Below are positions 7,777-15,206 of a stretch of DNA of 24,417 nt, piece by piece. How positions within the stretch are numbered: the stretch's first letter is position 1; the number at the start of each line of letters is the position of its first letter. The stretch is from Thermotogaceae bacterium (GTDB lineage: Bacteria; Thermotogota; Thermotogae; B21-G9; HyVt-16). Where the stretch lies: contig DQYP01000103.1 of the NCBI GenBank assembly GCA_011043375.1, positions 1 through 24,417 of the forward strand, read 5' to 3'. Below the pieces are notes generated by a model. It worked only from the letters and a program-made list of their open reading frames with translations. It did no database searches and was not told the DNA's origin. Position numbers and translations under genes: made by a program.

Positions 7777-8742
7777 TCATGCTTCTGCGATTTTTTCTTG
7801 TAATTCAAACCTCTTAATCAATTTTTCAATAGAATCATGAGTTTCTTTCATTAAATCCTTCAATAATTGTTCTACACTTTTAATTTCTCTTATGAGTCCA
7901 GCGCTTTGTCCTGCCATGAAAGAACCTTGGGAAACATCGCCATGAAGAAAAGCTTTCTTTAAGCTACCAACGAGCATTTCTTCGGCTTCTTCTGGAGAAT
8001 TTGATTCCATTTCTAACATTTTCTTGGAGAATGGAGTTTTTATAACTCTCGCTGGATGACCGAGCTTCCCACCGGTAATCACTGTATCTCTTATACCTGC
8101 CTTCAAAACCTTTTTCTTGTAGTTGTCGTGTGCTTCGCACTCATGAGTTGCTATGAAAGCCGTTCCAAGTTGCACTCCCTCAGCACCCAAAGCAAACATA
8201 GCTGCTATAGCTCTACCAGTTGCAATTCCTCCTGCAGCAATTACCGGTACGTTCAAAACATCAGTCAACCTCTGAATCAGAATCAATGTGGTTACATCAC
8301 CAATGTGTCCTCCACATTCCATCCCTTCACCGATTATCGCATCGACTCCGACTCTTTCAAGTCTTATAGCAAGGCTATCCGAAGAAACGACCGCTAAGAC
8401 TTTTATATTTTTGGCTTTTAATTCCTTCACAAAAGGAGCGGGATTCCCTGCACCAAAGATCACAATTGGGACTCGTTCCTCAATGACTACTTCTAAAAGT
8501 TCCTCTGCATGAGGATTCAGCATTATGATATTAACAGCGAAGGGTTTATCGGTGAGTTCTTTTATCTCTCTTATTTTCTCTCTCAAGATCTCTGGTTCCA
8601 TGTTTCCAGAACCTATTGTTCCGAGCGCTCCAGCATTTGAAACTGCAGCTGCCAATTTGGGAGTACCCACCCATGCCATTCCACCTTCAATAACTGGATA
8701 TTTTATATTCAGCAACTTCGTGATCCGTGTGTTTATTTTCAT
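7777..8742 (-). CDS. fabK: FMN-dependent enoyl-ACP reductase II
   Basis: This TIM-barrel flavoprotein of the FabK/nitronate-monooxygenase superfamily catalyses the last step of each elongation cycle. The N-terminus (ITKLLNIKYPVIEGGMAWVG) is FabK-like, and MECGGHIGD carries His146, matching the active-site His of known FabK. Its place inside a full fab operon makes FabK more likely than nitronate monooxygenase. The start ATG 8742 fits the family start and lies inside the 3' end of the upstream fabH-like gene (56-base overlap). The purine run GGAGGGAGG is about 12 bases before the ATG, a rather long spacing. Confidence 0.93.
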   Translation of the reverse strand: MKINTRITKLLNIKYPVIEGGMAWVGTPKLAAAVSNAGALGTIGSGNMEPEILREKIREIKELTDKPFAVNIIMLNPHAEELLEVVIEERVPIVIFGAGNPAPFVKELKAKNIKVLAVVSSDSLAIRLERVGVDAIIGEGMECGGHIGDVTTLILIQRLTDVLNVPVIAAGGIATGRAIAAMFALGAEGVQLGTAFIATHECEAHDNYKKKVLKAGIRDTVITGGKLGHPARVIKTPFSKKMLEMESNSPEEAEEMLVGSLKKAFLHGDVSQGSFMAGQSAGLIREIKSVEQLLKDLMKETHDSIEKLIKRFELQEKIAEA

Positions 8743-9640
8743 CTCTGTTTTTTACCTCCCTCCAACATATCCCTAAAGCACTCATACCACCACTTACGGA
8801 GATAAGCACGTGATTTTTGAGAGAAATCTTCTTACCTTTGTATTTATGGCAGAGGGCAAGTGGAATACTTGAAGAGCCGGTATTACCGAAATATCTTATA
8901 TAATTCACTATTTCTATATTTCTCTCTTCTTTCTTCATCTCTTTCTCCACAGCCTGTAGAATCCTGCCATTAGCTTGATGAGGCACTACTACGATTTTGT
9001 CCAAAGAATTCATACCTTCTGTTAGCTTTTTTATGATTTTGACTATATTGTTAACAGCGAATTTATAGACTTGCTTTCCTTCCATGTGCAATTTTCCTCG
9101 TGGATCAATCATCAAAAATCTCAGATAATTAAAATCCTGGATTTGGTAATAATCAGTGAAAATTTCATCGTCAAATTCCACGACCATAGCTACCGCCGCA
9201 TCGGAAAATAATATAAAGGTATCGATATTGTCGGTTTCAACGAGGTCCGACATTTTCTCGGCAACCACCACTAATACCCTTCTAACTTTATCCCTGAAAA
9301 CCTTCTCTGCAAGATACAATGCCTTCACAAAACCATTGAACCCGTCAATTACATCGATTCCTAAAATCTGCCTATTATTACCCAGTTTGTTTAACAACTG
9401 GACATAATGCGGAATATAAGTGGCTCCAATTGATGAAACGAATATTATTCCTTCATAACTCTTTTTTAAACCTTTAACAGCTTCAAATGCCATGTCGTCA
9501 ACTGGGATTCTCGATATATGGATCTTCTCAATACCAGTTCGCTTCTTTATCCAATATTTATCCACTTTAAAGTGTCTCGCTAAATCATCGATCGTTAAAA
9601 AACTTTCAGGAACATAACAGGATGCTTCGATTATTCTCAA
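8687..9640 (-). CDS. fabH: FabH-like ketoacyl-ACP synthase III homologue lacking the active-site cysteine
   Basis: The 317-aa protein has the KAS III fold marks: WIKKRTGIEKIH near 30-41 (the CoA-binding RTGI region), PHQAN with His221, and the FGNTGSSSIPLAL motif with Asn253. Where family members have A-C-x-GF, this protein reads GIDVIDGFNGF, placing Phe101 (codon at 9338-9340) at the catalytic Cys position. Without the Cys, transfer of acetyl to the enzyme and normal condensation should fail. The His-Asn pair alone can support decarboxylation in related synthases, so a malonyl-ACP decarboxylase or a non-catalytic role is possible (inference). It starts at TTG 9640 after GGGGTAGA, 7 bases after fabZ. 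Its last 19 codons overlap the start of fabK. Confidence 0.85.
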   Translation of the reverse strand: MRIIEASCYVPESFLTIDDLARHFKVDKYWIKKRTGIEKIHISRIPVDDMAFEAVKGLKKSYEGIIFVSSIGATYIPHYVQLLNKLGNNRQILGIDVIDGFNGFVKALYLAEKVFRDKVRRVLVVVAEKMSDLVETDNIDTFILFSDAAVAMVVEFDDEIFTDYYQIQDFNYLRFLMIDPRGKLHMEGKQVYKFAVNNIVKIIKKLTEGMNSLDKIVVVPHQANGRILQAVEKEMKKEERNIEIVNYIRYFGNTGSSSIPLALCHKYKGKKISLKNHVLISVSGGMSALGICWREVKNRDENKHTDHEVAEYKISSY

Positions 9641-9647
9641 TGGTTAT

Positions 9648-10076
9648 CTACCCCTTTTTAAAGCCAACTAAGATTTCAGCTTGTGTGCAGATCTTTTCAT
9701 CCACTTTGACGATACCCGATAGCCTGAAAACATTTCCTTTGGATTGTGATAAAGTAACTTCATAAATCATCTGATCGCCGGGTCTAACTTCTTTTTTGAA
9801 ACGAGCTCTTTCGATTCCAAGAAATAGAGGAATAACGTCTTCACTCGAATCTCTCATCAAAAGAATTCCAGCGCTTTGTGCGATTCCCTCAATTTGTAAC
9901 ACTCCTGGAACTATTGGATAATTTGGAAAATGCCCCTGAAAATATGGCTCATTTATTGAAGTGTTCTTCAAAGCCACTATTTTTTTCTCTTCTATTGATA
10001 TGACCTTATCGACAAGCAAAAATGGATACCTGTGAGGCAATATTTTCATAATCATATCAATATCCATGGATCTCAT
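9648..10076 (-). CDS. fabZ: 3-hydroxyacyl-ACP dehydratase
   Basis: This is a 142-aa hotdog-fold dehydratase. It has LPHRYPFLLVD near 13-23, catalytic His49 in GHFPNYPIVPG and Glu63 in VLQIEG. It converts 3-hydroxyacyl-ACP to trans-2-enoyl-ACP. Two ATG codons, 10076 and 10067, are both possible. The first lies 3 bases after the fabF stop and the ribosome-binding site is weak for either, so translation may be coupled to fabF. The family FabZ is preferred over FabA because of the motif spacing and the presence of FabK. Confidence 0.95.
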   Translation of the reverse strand: MRSMDIDMIMKILPHRYPFLLVDKVISIEEKKIVALKNTSINEPYFQGHFPNYPIVPGVLQIEGIAQSAGILLMRDSSEDVIPLFLGIERARFKKEVRPGDQMIYEVTLSQSKGNVFRLSGIVKVDEKICTQAEILVGFKKG

Positions 10077-10079
10077 CTC

Positions 10080-11318
10080 TCATTCGCCACCCTTTTTGAC
10101 AACTATTGAAATATTGTGTCCACCAAATCCAAAAGAATTTTTCAATGCTATTTTGGATTTAAAATCCAAAGTTTCCGTTAAAAGTTTGAGACCCTTGAAA
10201 TCTTCATCTGGATCCTCTAAATTGGGCATTCCATGAACAAAATTACCTTCAAATTCCAAAAGAAGTCCTATCAGTTCTATAGCCCCTGCAGCGCCAAGAG
10301 CATGACCAATCAAGGCTTTAGTGGATTGAATGTAAGGTTTTTCGCTCTTATCCTTAAAAACCTTCCTTATGGCTAAAACTTCGGACCTATCTCCAACAGG
10401 GGTACTGGTGGCATGACAATTTATCAAATCTATATCATCTACATCAACTCCAGCATCTTTAAGTGCTGCCTCAATTGCCTTTGCTCCACCTTCGCCAGTT
10501 GGCTCAGTTGCACTTATATGGTAGGCATCACCAGTCATCCCAAAACCTTCGATATAACCGTATATTTTCGCACCACGTTTTTTTGCAAGTTCCTCTGCTT
10601 CGAGTATAAGTATTCCAGCACCTTCTGCCATGACAAAACCATCTCTGTTCTTATCGAAAGGTCTACTTGCTTTCAACGGTTCATCGTTACGAGTGGAGAG
10701 TGCTCTCATATTTGCAAATGCAGCTATGGGCATTGGATCTATAACTGCTTCTGATCCACCAGTTATAGCTATATCGATGTAACCGTGCCTAATCATCAAC
10801 GCTGAAATTGCAACTGCATGTAACGATGAAGCACAAGCACTAACGGTTGCTAAATTTGGTCCCTTGATGTTGTAATGAATGGAAACAATCCCTGATGCCA
10901 TATCTGGTATCATCATTGGGATTAAAAACGGACTAACTGTTTTTGGACCGTTTTTGTTGAATTTGTTGAACTCATTGAATAAGGTTTTAAAACCTCCTAT
11001 TCCCGATCCTATGATCACAGCAGCACTTTTTTTCCAATCCTCAGAATCTAAAAGCCCAGAATCCTCGAGTGCTTCCCTTGAAGCTGCAATTGCCAGTTGC
11101 AAAAATCGATCGTATCTTCTTGCAGATTTTTTATCCATGTAATCCGCGGGATTGAAATTCTTTACCTCACCGGCGATTTTCACCTTCTGATCGCTTGTAT
11201 CAAACTGGGTGATAAGATCTATCCCCACTCGCATTTTTTCCAAGGCTTCTCTGAATTCCTCTTTATTACCAGCTATTGGATTTATAGTTCCAACGCCCGT
11301 TATTGCAACTTTTCTCAT
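10080..11318 (-). CDS. fabF: Beta-ketoacyl-ACP synthase II
   Basis: This 412-aa elongating condensing enzyme has Cys162 in VSACASSLHA, His302 in NCHATSTPVGD, Lys334 and His339 in STKALIGHALGAAGA, and a Phe-gated C-terminal NSFGFGGHN motif, so it has a full Cys-His-His site. It starts at ATG 11318 behind AAGGAGGAATG. It follows the TetR gene by 44 bases. As the only condensing enzyme of the operon with an intact cysteine, it may also have to carry out the first condensation if the KAS III homologue is inactive. Confidence 0.97.
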   Translation of the reverse strand: MRKVAITGVGTINPIAGNKEEFREALEKMRVGIDLITQFDTSDQKVKIAGEVKNFNPADYMDKKSARRYDRFLQLAIAASREALEDSGLLDSEDWKKSAAVIIGSGIGGFKTLFNEFNKFNKNGPKTVSPFLIPMMIPDMASGIVSIHYNIKGPNLATVSACASSLHAVAISALMIRHGYIDIAITGGSEAVIDPMPIAAFANMRALSTRNDEPLKASRPFDKNRDGFVMAEGAGILILEAEELAKKRGAKIYGYIEGFGMTGDAYHISATEPTGEGGAKAIEAALKDAGVDVDDIDLINCHATSTPVGDRSEVLAIRKVFKDKSEKPYIQSTKALIGHALGAAGAIELIGLLLEFEGNFVHGMPNLEDPDEDFKGLKLLTETLDFKSKIALKNSFGFGGHNISIVVKKGGE

Positions 11319-11362
11319 ACTTTCATTCCTCCTTGTCGGTTTGTATCAAATCCAAGGATAAT

Positions 11363-12004
11363 TCATTTTTTCCTTATTAATTCTCTTTCAAGTTTTATGA
11401 ATTCCTCCACTATTTCGTCGGCTTCGATTTTGGCAAATGTTTTGAAAATAGGTTCTTTCAGTCTTGTGAATTCAATGGTACCAACTGTTTTTGTCCAGAG
11501 AAGTACCGCAAGTTTCATGGGACTAATGTCATCTCTTATTGAACCATCTTTCATACCTTCTTCGACACAACTAACAAGCAACCTAAAAATCCTTCCACTT
11601 TTCATATAAGCTGCAACGACACTGGGATTTATATCCCCAAAATTCACTATTTCGGAGTGATAATTTATTAGAAATTTGTGATAGTCAGGATGTTTTTTCG
11701 AAAAATCGAAGTAAAAATACGCCAAAGCTTCAACCTTTTCAAGCCCATTCTTGAAAGAATTTGACCTGGCTATTTCATAAAATTTTGCAACGATTATGTC
11801 CAAAGCTCTATTCCCTATGGCAAAATAAAGATCCTTTTTAGTTCGAAAGTAAAGATACAAGGTACCTTTAGCTATTCCCGCTTCTTTTGCAACATCATTC
11901 ATCGAGGCCTTCTCATAGCCTTTTGAAAAGAAAACTTTTTCTGCTGCATTCAGTATTTCGTTTTTTCTCTTCTCTCTCATTTCTTCACTGTAAATAATTG
12001 GCAT
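11363..12004 (-). CDS. TetR-family regulator of the fatty-acid operon
   Basis: The 213-aa protein has a TetR N-terminal DNA-binding domain: ILNAAEKVFFSKGYEKASM then DVAKEAGIAKGTLYLYF (about 17-53), ending with the usual YFRTKKDL. The C-terminal ligand domain is helical and specific. It is the first gene of the fab operon and starts at ATG 12004 after AAGGTGG. A palindrome lies between its promoter and start, so self-repression together with all fab genes is expected. An acyl-CoA or acyl-ACP ligand is a reasonable guess by context and not shown by the sequence. Confidence 0.9.
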   Translation of the reverse strand: MPIIYSEEMREKRKNEILNAAEKVFFSKGYEKASMNDVAKEAGIAKGTLYLYFRTKKDLYFAIGNRALDIIVAKFYEIARSNSFKNGLEKVEALAYFYFDFSKKHPDYHKFLINYHSEIVNFGDINPSVVAAYMKSGRIFRLLVSCVEEGMKDGSIRDDISPMKLAVLLWTKTVGTIEFTRLKEPIFKTFAKIEADEIVEEFIKLERELIRKK

Positions 12005-12018
12005 ACTACCACCTTATT

Positions 12019-12035
12019 AATGACCAATGGTCATT
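12019..12035. promoter_or_regulatory. TetR-type operator of the fab operon
   Basis: A perfect 7-3-7 inverted repeat, AATGACC-AAT-GGTCATT, lies 15 bases upstream of the TetR start and just downstream of the predicted -10 element, where bound protein would block transcription. No second copy was noticed elsewhere in the window. Confidence 0.75.
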
Positions 12036-12044
12036 TTAGTTTAC

Positions 12045-12073
12045 ATTTTAGCATATGAATTTTTCAATGTCAA
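12045..12073 (-). promoter_or_regulatory. Promoter of the tetR-fab operon
   Basis: On the minus strand, TTGACA (12073-12068), a 17-base spacer ending in TGC (extended -10) and TAAAAT (12050-12045) form a near-consensus sigma-70 type promoter. The TetR-type palindrome starts 10 bases downstream. Confidence 0.8.
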
Positions 12074-12245
12074 ATTTCTTATAACTATTAACTGTCGGAC
12101 TTAATCTCATTCTTTCATGGTAGTTAAATGCCTTTAATCATTTAAAAATCCTAATTAAAAAAGGGAAAAGCAAATGAATTTTGGAAATAAAGGAGAAAAG
12201 TTTCTCGAAAATTAACATAGTCAATAATCTTTTTCGAACAAAAAA

Positions 12246-12293
12246 TGGTACAATATATAGTGGTTAATATAATATATACTCTAAAAATAGTAT
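12246..12293 (+). promoter_or_regulatory. NrdR-box-like pair on a possible nrdGD promoter
   Basis: The site at 12248-12263 (GTACAATATATAGTGG) agrees with the published NrdR box ACACWATATATWGTGT at 13 of 16 positions, including all of ACWATATATWGTG. A weaker match at 12278-12293 (ACTCTAAAAATAGTAT) agrees at 12 of 16. Their centres are 30 bases apart, close to the three helical turns usual for NrdR pairs. The first box contains an extended -10 (TGG then TACAAT, 12246-12254), although no good -35 is seen. The sites lie about 400 bases upstream of nrdG on the correct strand. A third overlapping match (12267-12282, 12 of 16) shows that the AT-rich background needs caution. Confidence 0.5.
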
Positions 12294-12393
12294 GATAGTG
12301 TTAATTAGTAGTGATGATGATATTCAATGAAGCAAAAATAGCAGATGAATATTATTGAAGTCTTTGAAAAGTCTGAAAAGTACCAGTAATGGG

Positions 12394-12518
12394 GAATAAG
12401 ATCCCTCACATTCGTTCGGGATGACAAATCGGGATGACATTTTTCCTGTTTTTACCGTTCCGATGATATTTTTTGTTTTTGTCATTCCGAGGAACGATAG
12501 TGACGAGGAATCTTATTC
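12394..12518. repeat. MITE-like imperfect inverted repeat
   Basis: The left arm at 12394-12425 (GAATAAGATCCCTCACATTC, then GTTCGGGATGAC) is an imperfect complement of the right arm at 12481-12518 (GTCATTCCGAGGAACGATAG, then TGACGAGGAATCTTATTC). The AT-rich centre holds a further short GGGATGAC copy. GTCATTCCGAG-type dispersed palindromes are common intergenic repeats in several bacterial genomes. There is no coding sequence within it. It sits between the putative nrdGD promoter and nrdG. Confidence 0.7.
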
Positions 12519-12543
12519 TAACCAGCAATGAGTTTCTTTTGTA

Positions 12544-12575
12544 TTAATACTCTTAGCTAACAAAATCAAAGTATT
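12544..12575 (+). repeat. Direct repeat copy 1 upstream of nrdG
   Basis: This 32-base element (TTAATACTCTTAG, then CTAACAAAATCAAAGTATT) matches the copy at 12622-12654 with three substitutions and one inserted base. The ends AATAC and GTATT are inverted repeats. Confidence 0.7.
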
Positions 12576-12621
12576 GTGGGGAGGGCACCTATTTAAGGAA
12601 TAATGAGGTTTTTGATAAATT

Positions 12622-12654
12622 TTAATACTTTTAGTTAACAGAATCAATAGTATT
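12622..12654 (+). repeat. Direct repeat copy 2, next to the nrdG ribosome-binding site
   Basis: This is the second copy of the motif at 12544-12575, 78 bases downstream. Here the ends TTAATACT and AGTATTAA are perfect inverted repeats. The element directly touches the AAGGAGGG ribosome-binding site of nrdG (12655-12662), so a protein or RNA structure here could affect translation or transcription of nrdGD. Confidence 0.7.
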
Positions 12655-12667
12655 AAGGAGGGATAGT

Positions 12668-13222
12668 GTGTTGATAAACAGGATTCTTTTTTCCAATGTT
12701 GATCATCCAAGATTTCCAGGTATCTCCATATATTTTCAAGGATGTGATATCAATCCGAAATGTACGAATTGCCACAATCCACAAACCTGGGAATTCGATG
12801 ATAGATATTTCGTACCATATGAATCTTTGTTTCAACGAATAAAAAAGGATTTGAACTTATTATTCAATGTCTATGACTTAGTTTCTTTGAATTTCTTAGG
12901 AGGTGAACCACTTTCAGAGGCCAACAGAAAGGCTGTGAAGATCTTAAGTAAAGATATAAAGGAATTATTTGGAACCAAAGTTATCATACTTCTGTATTCT
13001 TGGAGAAAACCTATAGAAATTTATGAACAAAGACTTTTGAATTATGTAAAATATGTGGATGAATTTGTTTTAGGGCGATATTTTGAGAAATACAAGAATC
13101 CCAATTCCTTCCCTGTAACTAAGAATCAATTGTATATGAGTCGAGAAGAGTTTGACAAAGCAATAAAAAAGTTAATCAAAAAAAATGGAGGGGATTTGTA
13201 TGCAAATCATATTCAGTTATGA
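12668..13222 (+). CDS. nrdG: Anaerobic ribonucleotide reductase activating protein, radical SAM
   Basis: NrdG uses a [4Fe-4S] cluster and S-adenosylmethionine to make the glycyl radical on NrdD. The 184-aa protein has the NrdG-like FPGISIYFQGC start, cluster cysteines at 26, 32 and 35 followed by HNP(Q)TW, and a GGEPL motif near 78-82. The cysteine spacing is C-x5-C-x2-C instead of the usual NrdG C-x3-C-x2-C, from two extra residues after the first Cys. It starts at GTG 12668 (or TTG 12671) behind AAGGAGGG. It overlaps nrdD by 23 bases, and the nrdD neighbour supports the assignment strongly. Confidence 0.9.
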   Translation: MLINRILFSNVDHPRFPGISIYFQGCDINPKCTNCHNPQTWEFDDRYFVPYESLFQRIKKDLNLLFNVYDLVSLNFLGGEPLSEANRKAVKILSKDIKELFGTKVIILLYSWRKPIEIYEQRLLNYVKYVDEFVLGRYFEKYKNPNSFPVTKNQLYMSREEFDKAIKKLIKKNGGDLYANHIQL

Positions 13223-15158
13223 AGAAGATTTTTTTAAAATAATGAAGAACTTGAAGATCAAGTATGGCGAACACTTGTTTGATCTGGAAGAAATAGGAAG
13301 GAATCTCGATATCGAGGAATTCACGCAATCATTCTTGAAAAACAATATCTCCGATTCTTCCATAGATACCAATGCTAATGTACGCTCTAAACATATTGGA
13401 ACATACTTTGTTAATTTACCAAAGCCCTATACAAGACTTCATTCAATATATATAATTTGGAAAAAATTATCCGAGATGTTTGATAAGAAAGTAGCTAACA
13501 ATTTTGTTGAGCTTCAAATAAATGGTGCCTTATACGTTCATGATCTCCATCACAGCGGTTATATGCCATATTGTTATGCGTATTCCCTCGAAAAAATTGT
13601 TAGAGAAGGTTTACAGTTCATAGATACTATAAAATCTGCCCCTGCAAAACATCTTTCCACTTTCATACAACATGTAATTCAGTTTGTGATGTTCGCTTCC
13701 AACCAGTCTTCTGGTGCTGTCGGTTTGCCTGATCTCTTTGTATGGATGTGGTATTTCATAAAAAAAGACATAGAATGTGGTGTCATACCTGAGAATAAAA
13801 TTGATTGGTACATAGAACAACACTTTCAAATAATCGTGTATTCATTGAACCAACCGATACGAACCAATCAGGCTCCCTATACGAATTTCACATACTTAGA
13901 TAGAAATTACATAAATTCAATTTTCAAGGGTGTCAAATATCCGGATGGTACTTCAATAGTCGATCATGTTGAAGATATTATAGATCTTCAGAAAAAATTC
14001 TGGGAATGGGTTTCAAGAGAAAGAGAAAGACAAATGTTCACTTTTCCAGTGATGACAGCAAGTCTTTTATACAAAGATGGAAAATTCTTGGATGAAGATA
14101 GTGCCAAATTTATAAACAAAGTTAATATGAAATGGCAAGATACAAATTGGTACATTTCGGACTCCATAGATGCTGTTGCAAGTTGTTGTAGATTAACCTC
14201 CTCAACCAAATGCATTGAAGGCCTTAAGCTTAACTTGGAATCTAATTCGAGCAATGGTTATGAGTTAAAAGGCATGATGAATTCCATAGGTGGGTCAGAT
14301 TTAAATATAGGGTCCTTCAAAGTAGTTACTATCAATCTACCAAGAATAGCATTGGAAAGCCAAAGGAACATAAGTAAATTTTTTGATATCTTAAATAAAC
14401 GAATAAAACTTGTTCAAAAGATACTTGCAGCAATCAGAGAAATAATAAAAGATAGAATATCCCAAGAATTACTACCACTGTACTCTAAGGGGTTGATGAA
14501 TTTGAACAGGCAGTACGGTACAATAGGAATAATAGGTGTCTGGGAGGCAGCATCGTTGATGGACCTAACCTTTGAATCCTTTGAAGGGGTAAAATACAGT
14601 GAAGAAGGAGAAAGGTTCGTCTCAAAGATTCTGGATACTTTGAAAACAAATGTAGATGAAGGAAAAAGAAGATATGGTTTTACTTTCAATATTGAACAAG
14701 TACCCGGTGAAAAAGCGGCTGTAACTCTCGCTAAAAAGGACAAGTATATTTTCGATTTGAACGATTATTTTGAAATATACTCAAATCAATGGTTACCATT
14801 AACAGCAGATGTCAATGTGTTGTACAGGATAAGACTCGCTGGGATTTTCGATCGCAAAGTATCTGGTGGGGCTATTCTTCACGTGAATTTAGACAACCAA
14901 TTTAGAGATGAAGAAGAATCGTGGAGAATGATAAATCTAATAGCTAAAATGGGAGTTATATATTTTGCCTTCAATACTCGTATAAGTGTTTGTTCAAATG
15001 GACATGCGTTTTATGGCGAAATATGTCCAATTTGTGGAGGAAAGAAATTCGATGAGTTTACCAGAATAGTTGGGTATCTTGTCCCAGTATCGGGATTCAA
15101 CAAAGAACGGAGAATAACGGAATACCCGAGAAGAAAGTTCTATTCTATTTCCATCTAA
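13200..15158 (+). CDS. nrdD: Anaerobic (class III) ribonucleoside-triphosphate reductase
   Basis: This oxygen-sensitive glycyl-radical enzyme makes deoxyribonucleotides without oxygen. Counting from ATG 13200 (652 aa), family motifs include HDLHHSGYMPYCYAYSL, SNQSSGAVGLPDLFVW, SCCRL, and a C-terminal metal site C598-x3-H602 ... C609-x2-C612. It ends with TRIVGYLVPVSGFNKERR, with Gly625 the expected radical residue. The metal site has His in place of one of four Cys, a variant also known in the family. I see no N-terminal ATP-cone pattern; the first 60 residues look different. ATG 13200 is preferred over ATG 13185 because GGAGGGG lies between them at good spacing. It is co-transcribed with nrdG. 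Confidence 0.94.
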   Translation: MQIIFSYEEDFFKIMKNLKIKYGEHLFDLEEIGRNLDIEEFTQSFLKNNISDSSIDTNANVRSKHIGTYFVNLPKPYTRLHSIYIIWKKLSEMFDKKVANNFVELQINGALYVHDLHHSGYMPYCYAYSLEKIVREGLQFIDTIKSAPAKHLSTFIQHVIQFVMFASNQSSGAVGLPDLFVWMWYFIKKDIECGVIPENKIDWYIEQHFQIIVYSLNQPIRTNQAPYTNFTYLDRNYINSIFKGVKYPDGTSIVDHVEDIIDLQKKFWEWVSRERERQMFTFPVMTASLLYKDGKFLDEDSAKFINKVNMKWQDTNWYISDSIDAVASCCRLTSSTKCIEGLKLNLESNSSNGYELKGMMNSIGGSDLNIGSFKVVTINLPRIALESQRNISKFFDILNKRIKLVQKILAAIREIIKDRISQELLPLYSKGLMNLNRQYGTIGIIGVWEAASLMDLTFESFEGVKYSEEGERFVSKILDTLKTNVDEGKRRYGFTFNIEQVPGEKAAVTLAKKDKYIFDLNDYFEIYSNQWLPLTADVNVLYRIRLAGIFDRKVSGGAILHVNLDNQFRDEEESWRMINLIAKMGVIYFAFNTRISVCSNGHAFYGEICPICGGKKFDEFTRIVGYLVPVSGFNKERRITEYPRRKFYSISI

Positions 15159-15162
15159 CAAT

Positions 15163-15192
15163 GAAAAAACCGCCAGGAAATCTCTGGCGGTT
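15163..15192 (-). terminator. Intrinsic terminator between nrdD and proB
   Basis: A perfect 9-bp stem, AACCGCCAG and CTGGCGGTT, with a 7-base loop lies at 15168-15192. On the minus strand the stem runs into six T, so it mainly ends the pro operon. On the plus strand it lies 9 bases after the nrdD stop but lacks a T-run, so it may act only partly there. Confidence 0.85.
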
Positions 15193-15206
15193 ACAAATCA
15201 AAATCG

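Noticed and set aside
12391..12520. CRISPR-like repeats in the nrdG upstream region
   Set aside because: There are only two arms in inverted orientation and no regular spacers; it fits a palindromic mobile repeat better.
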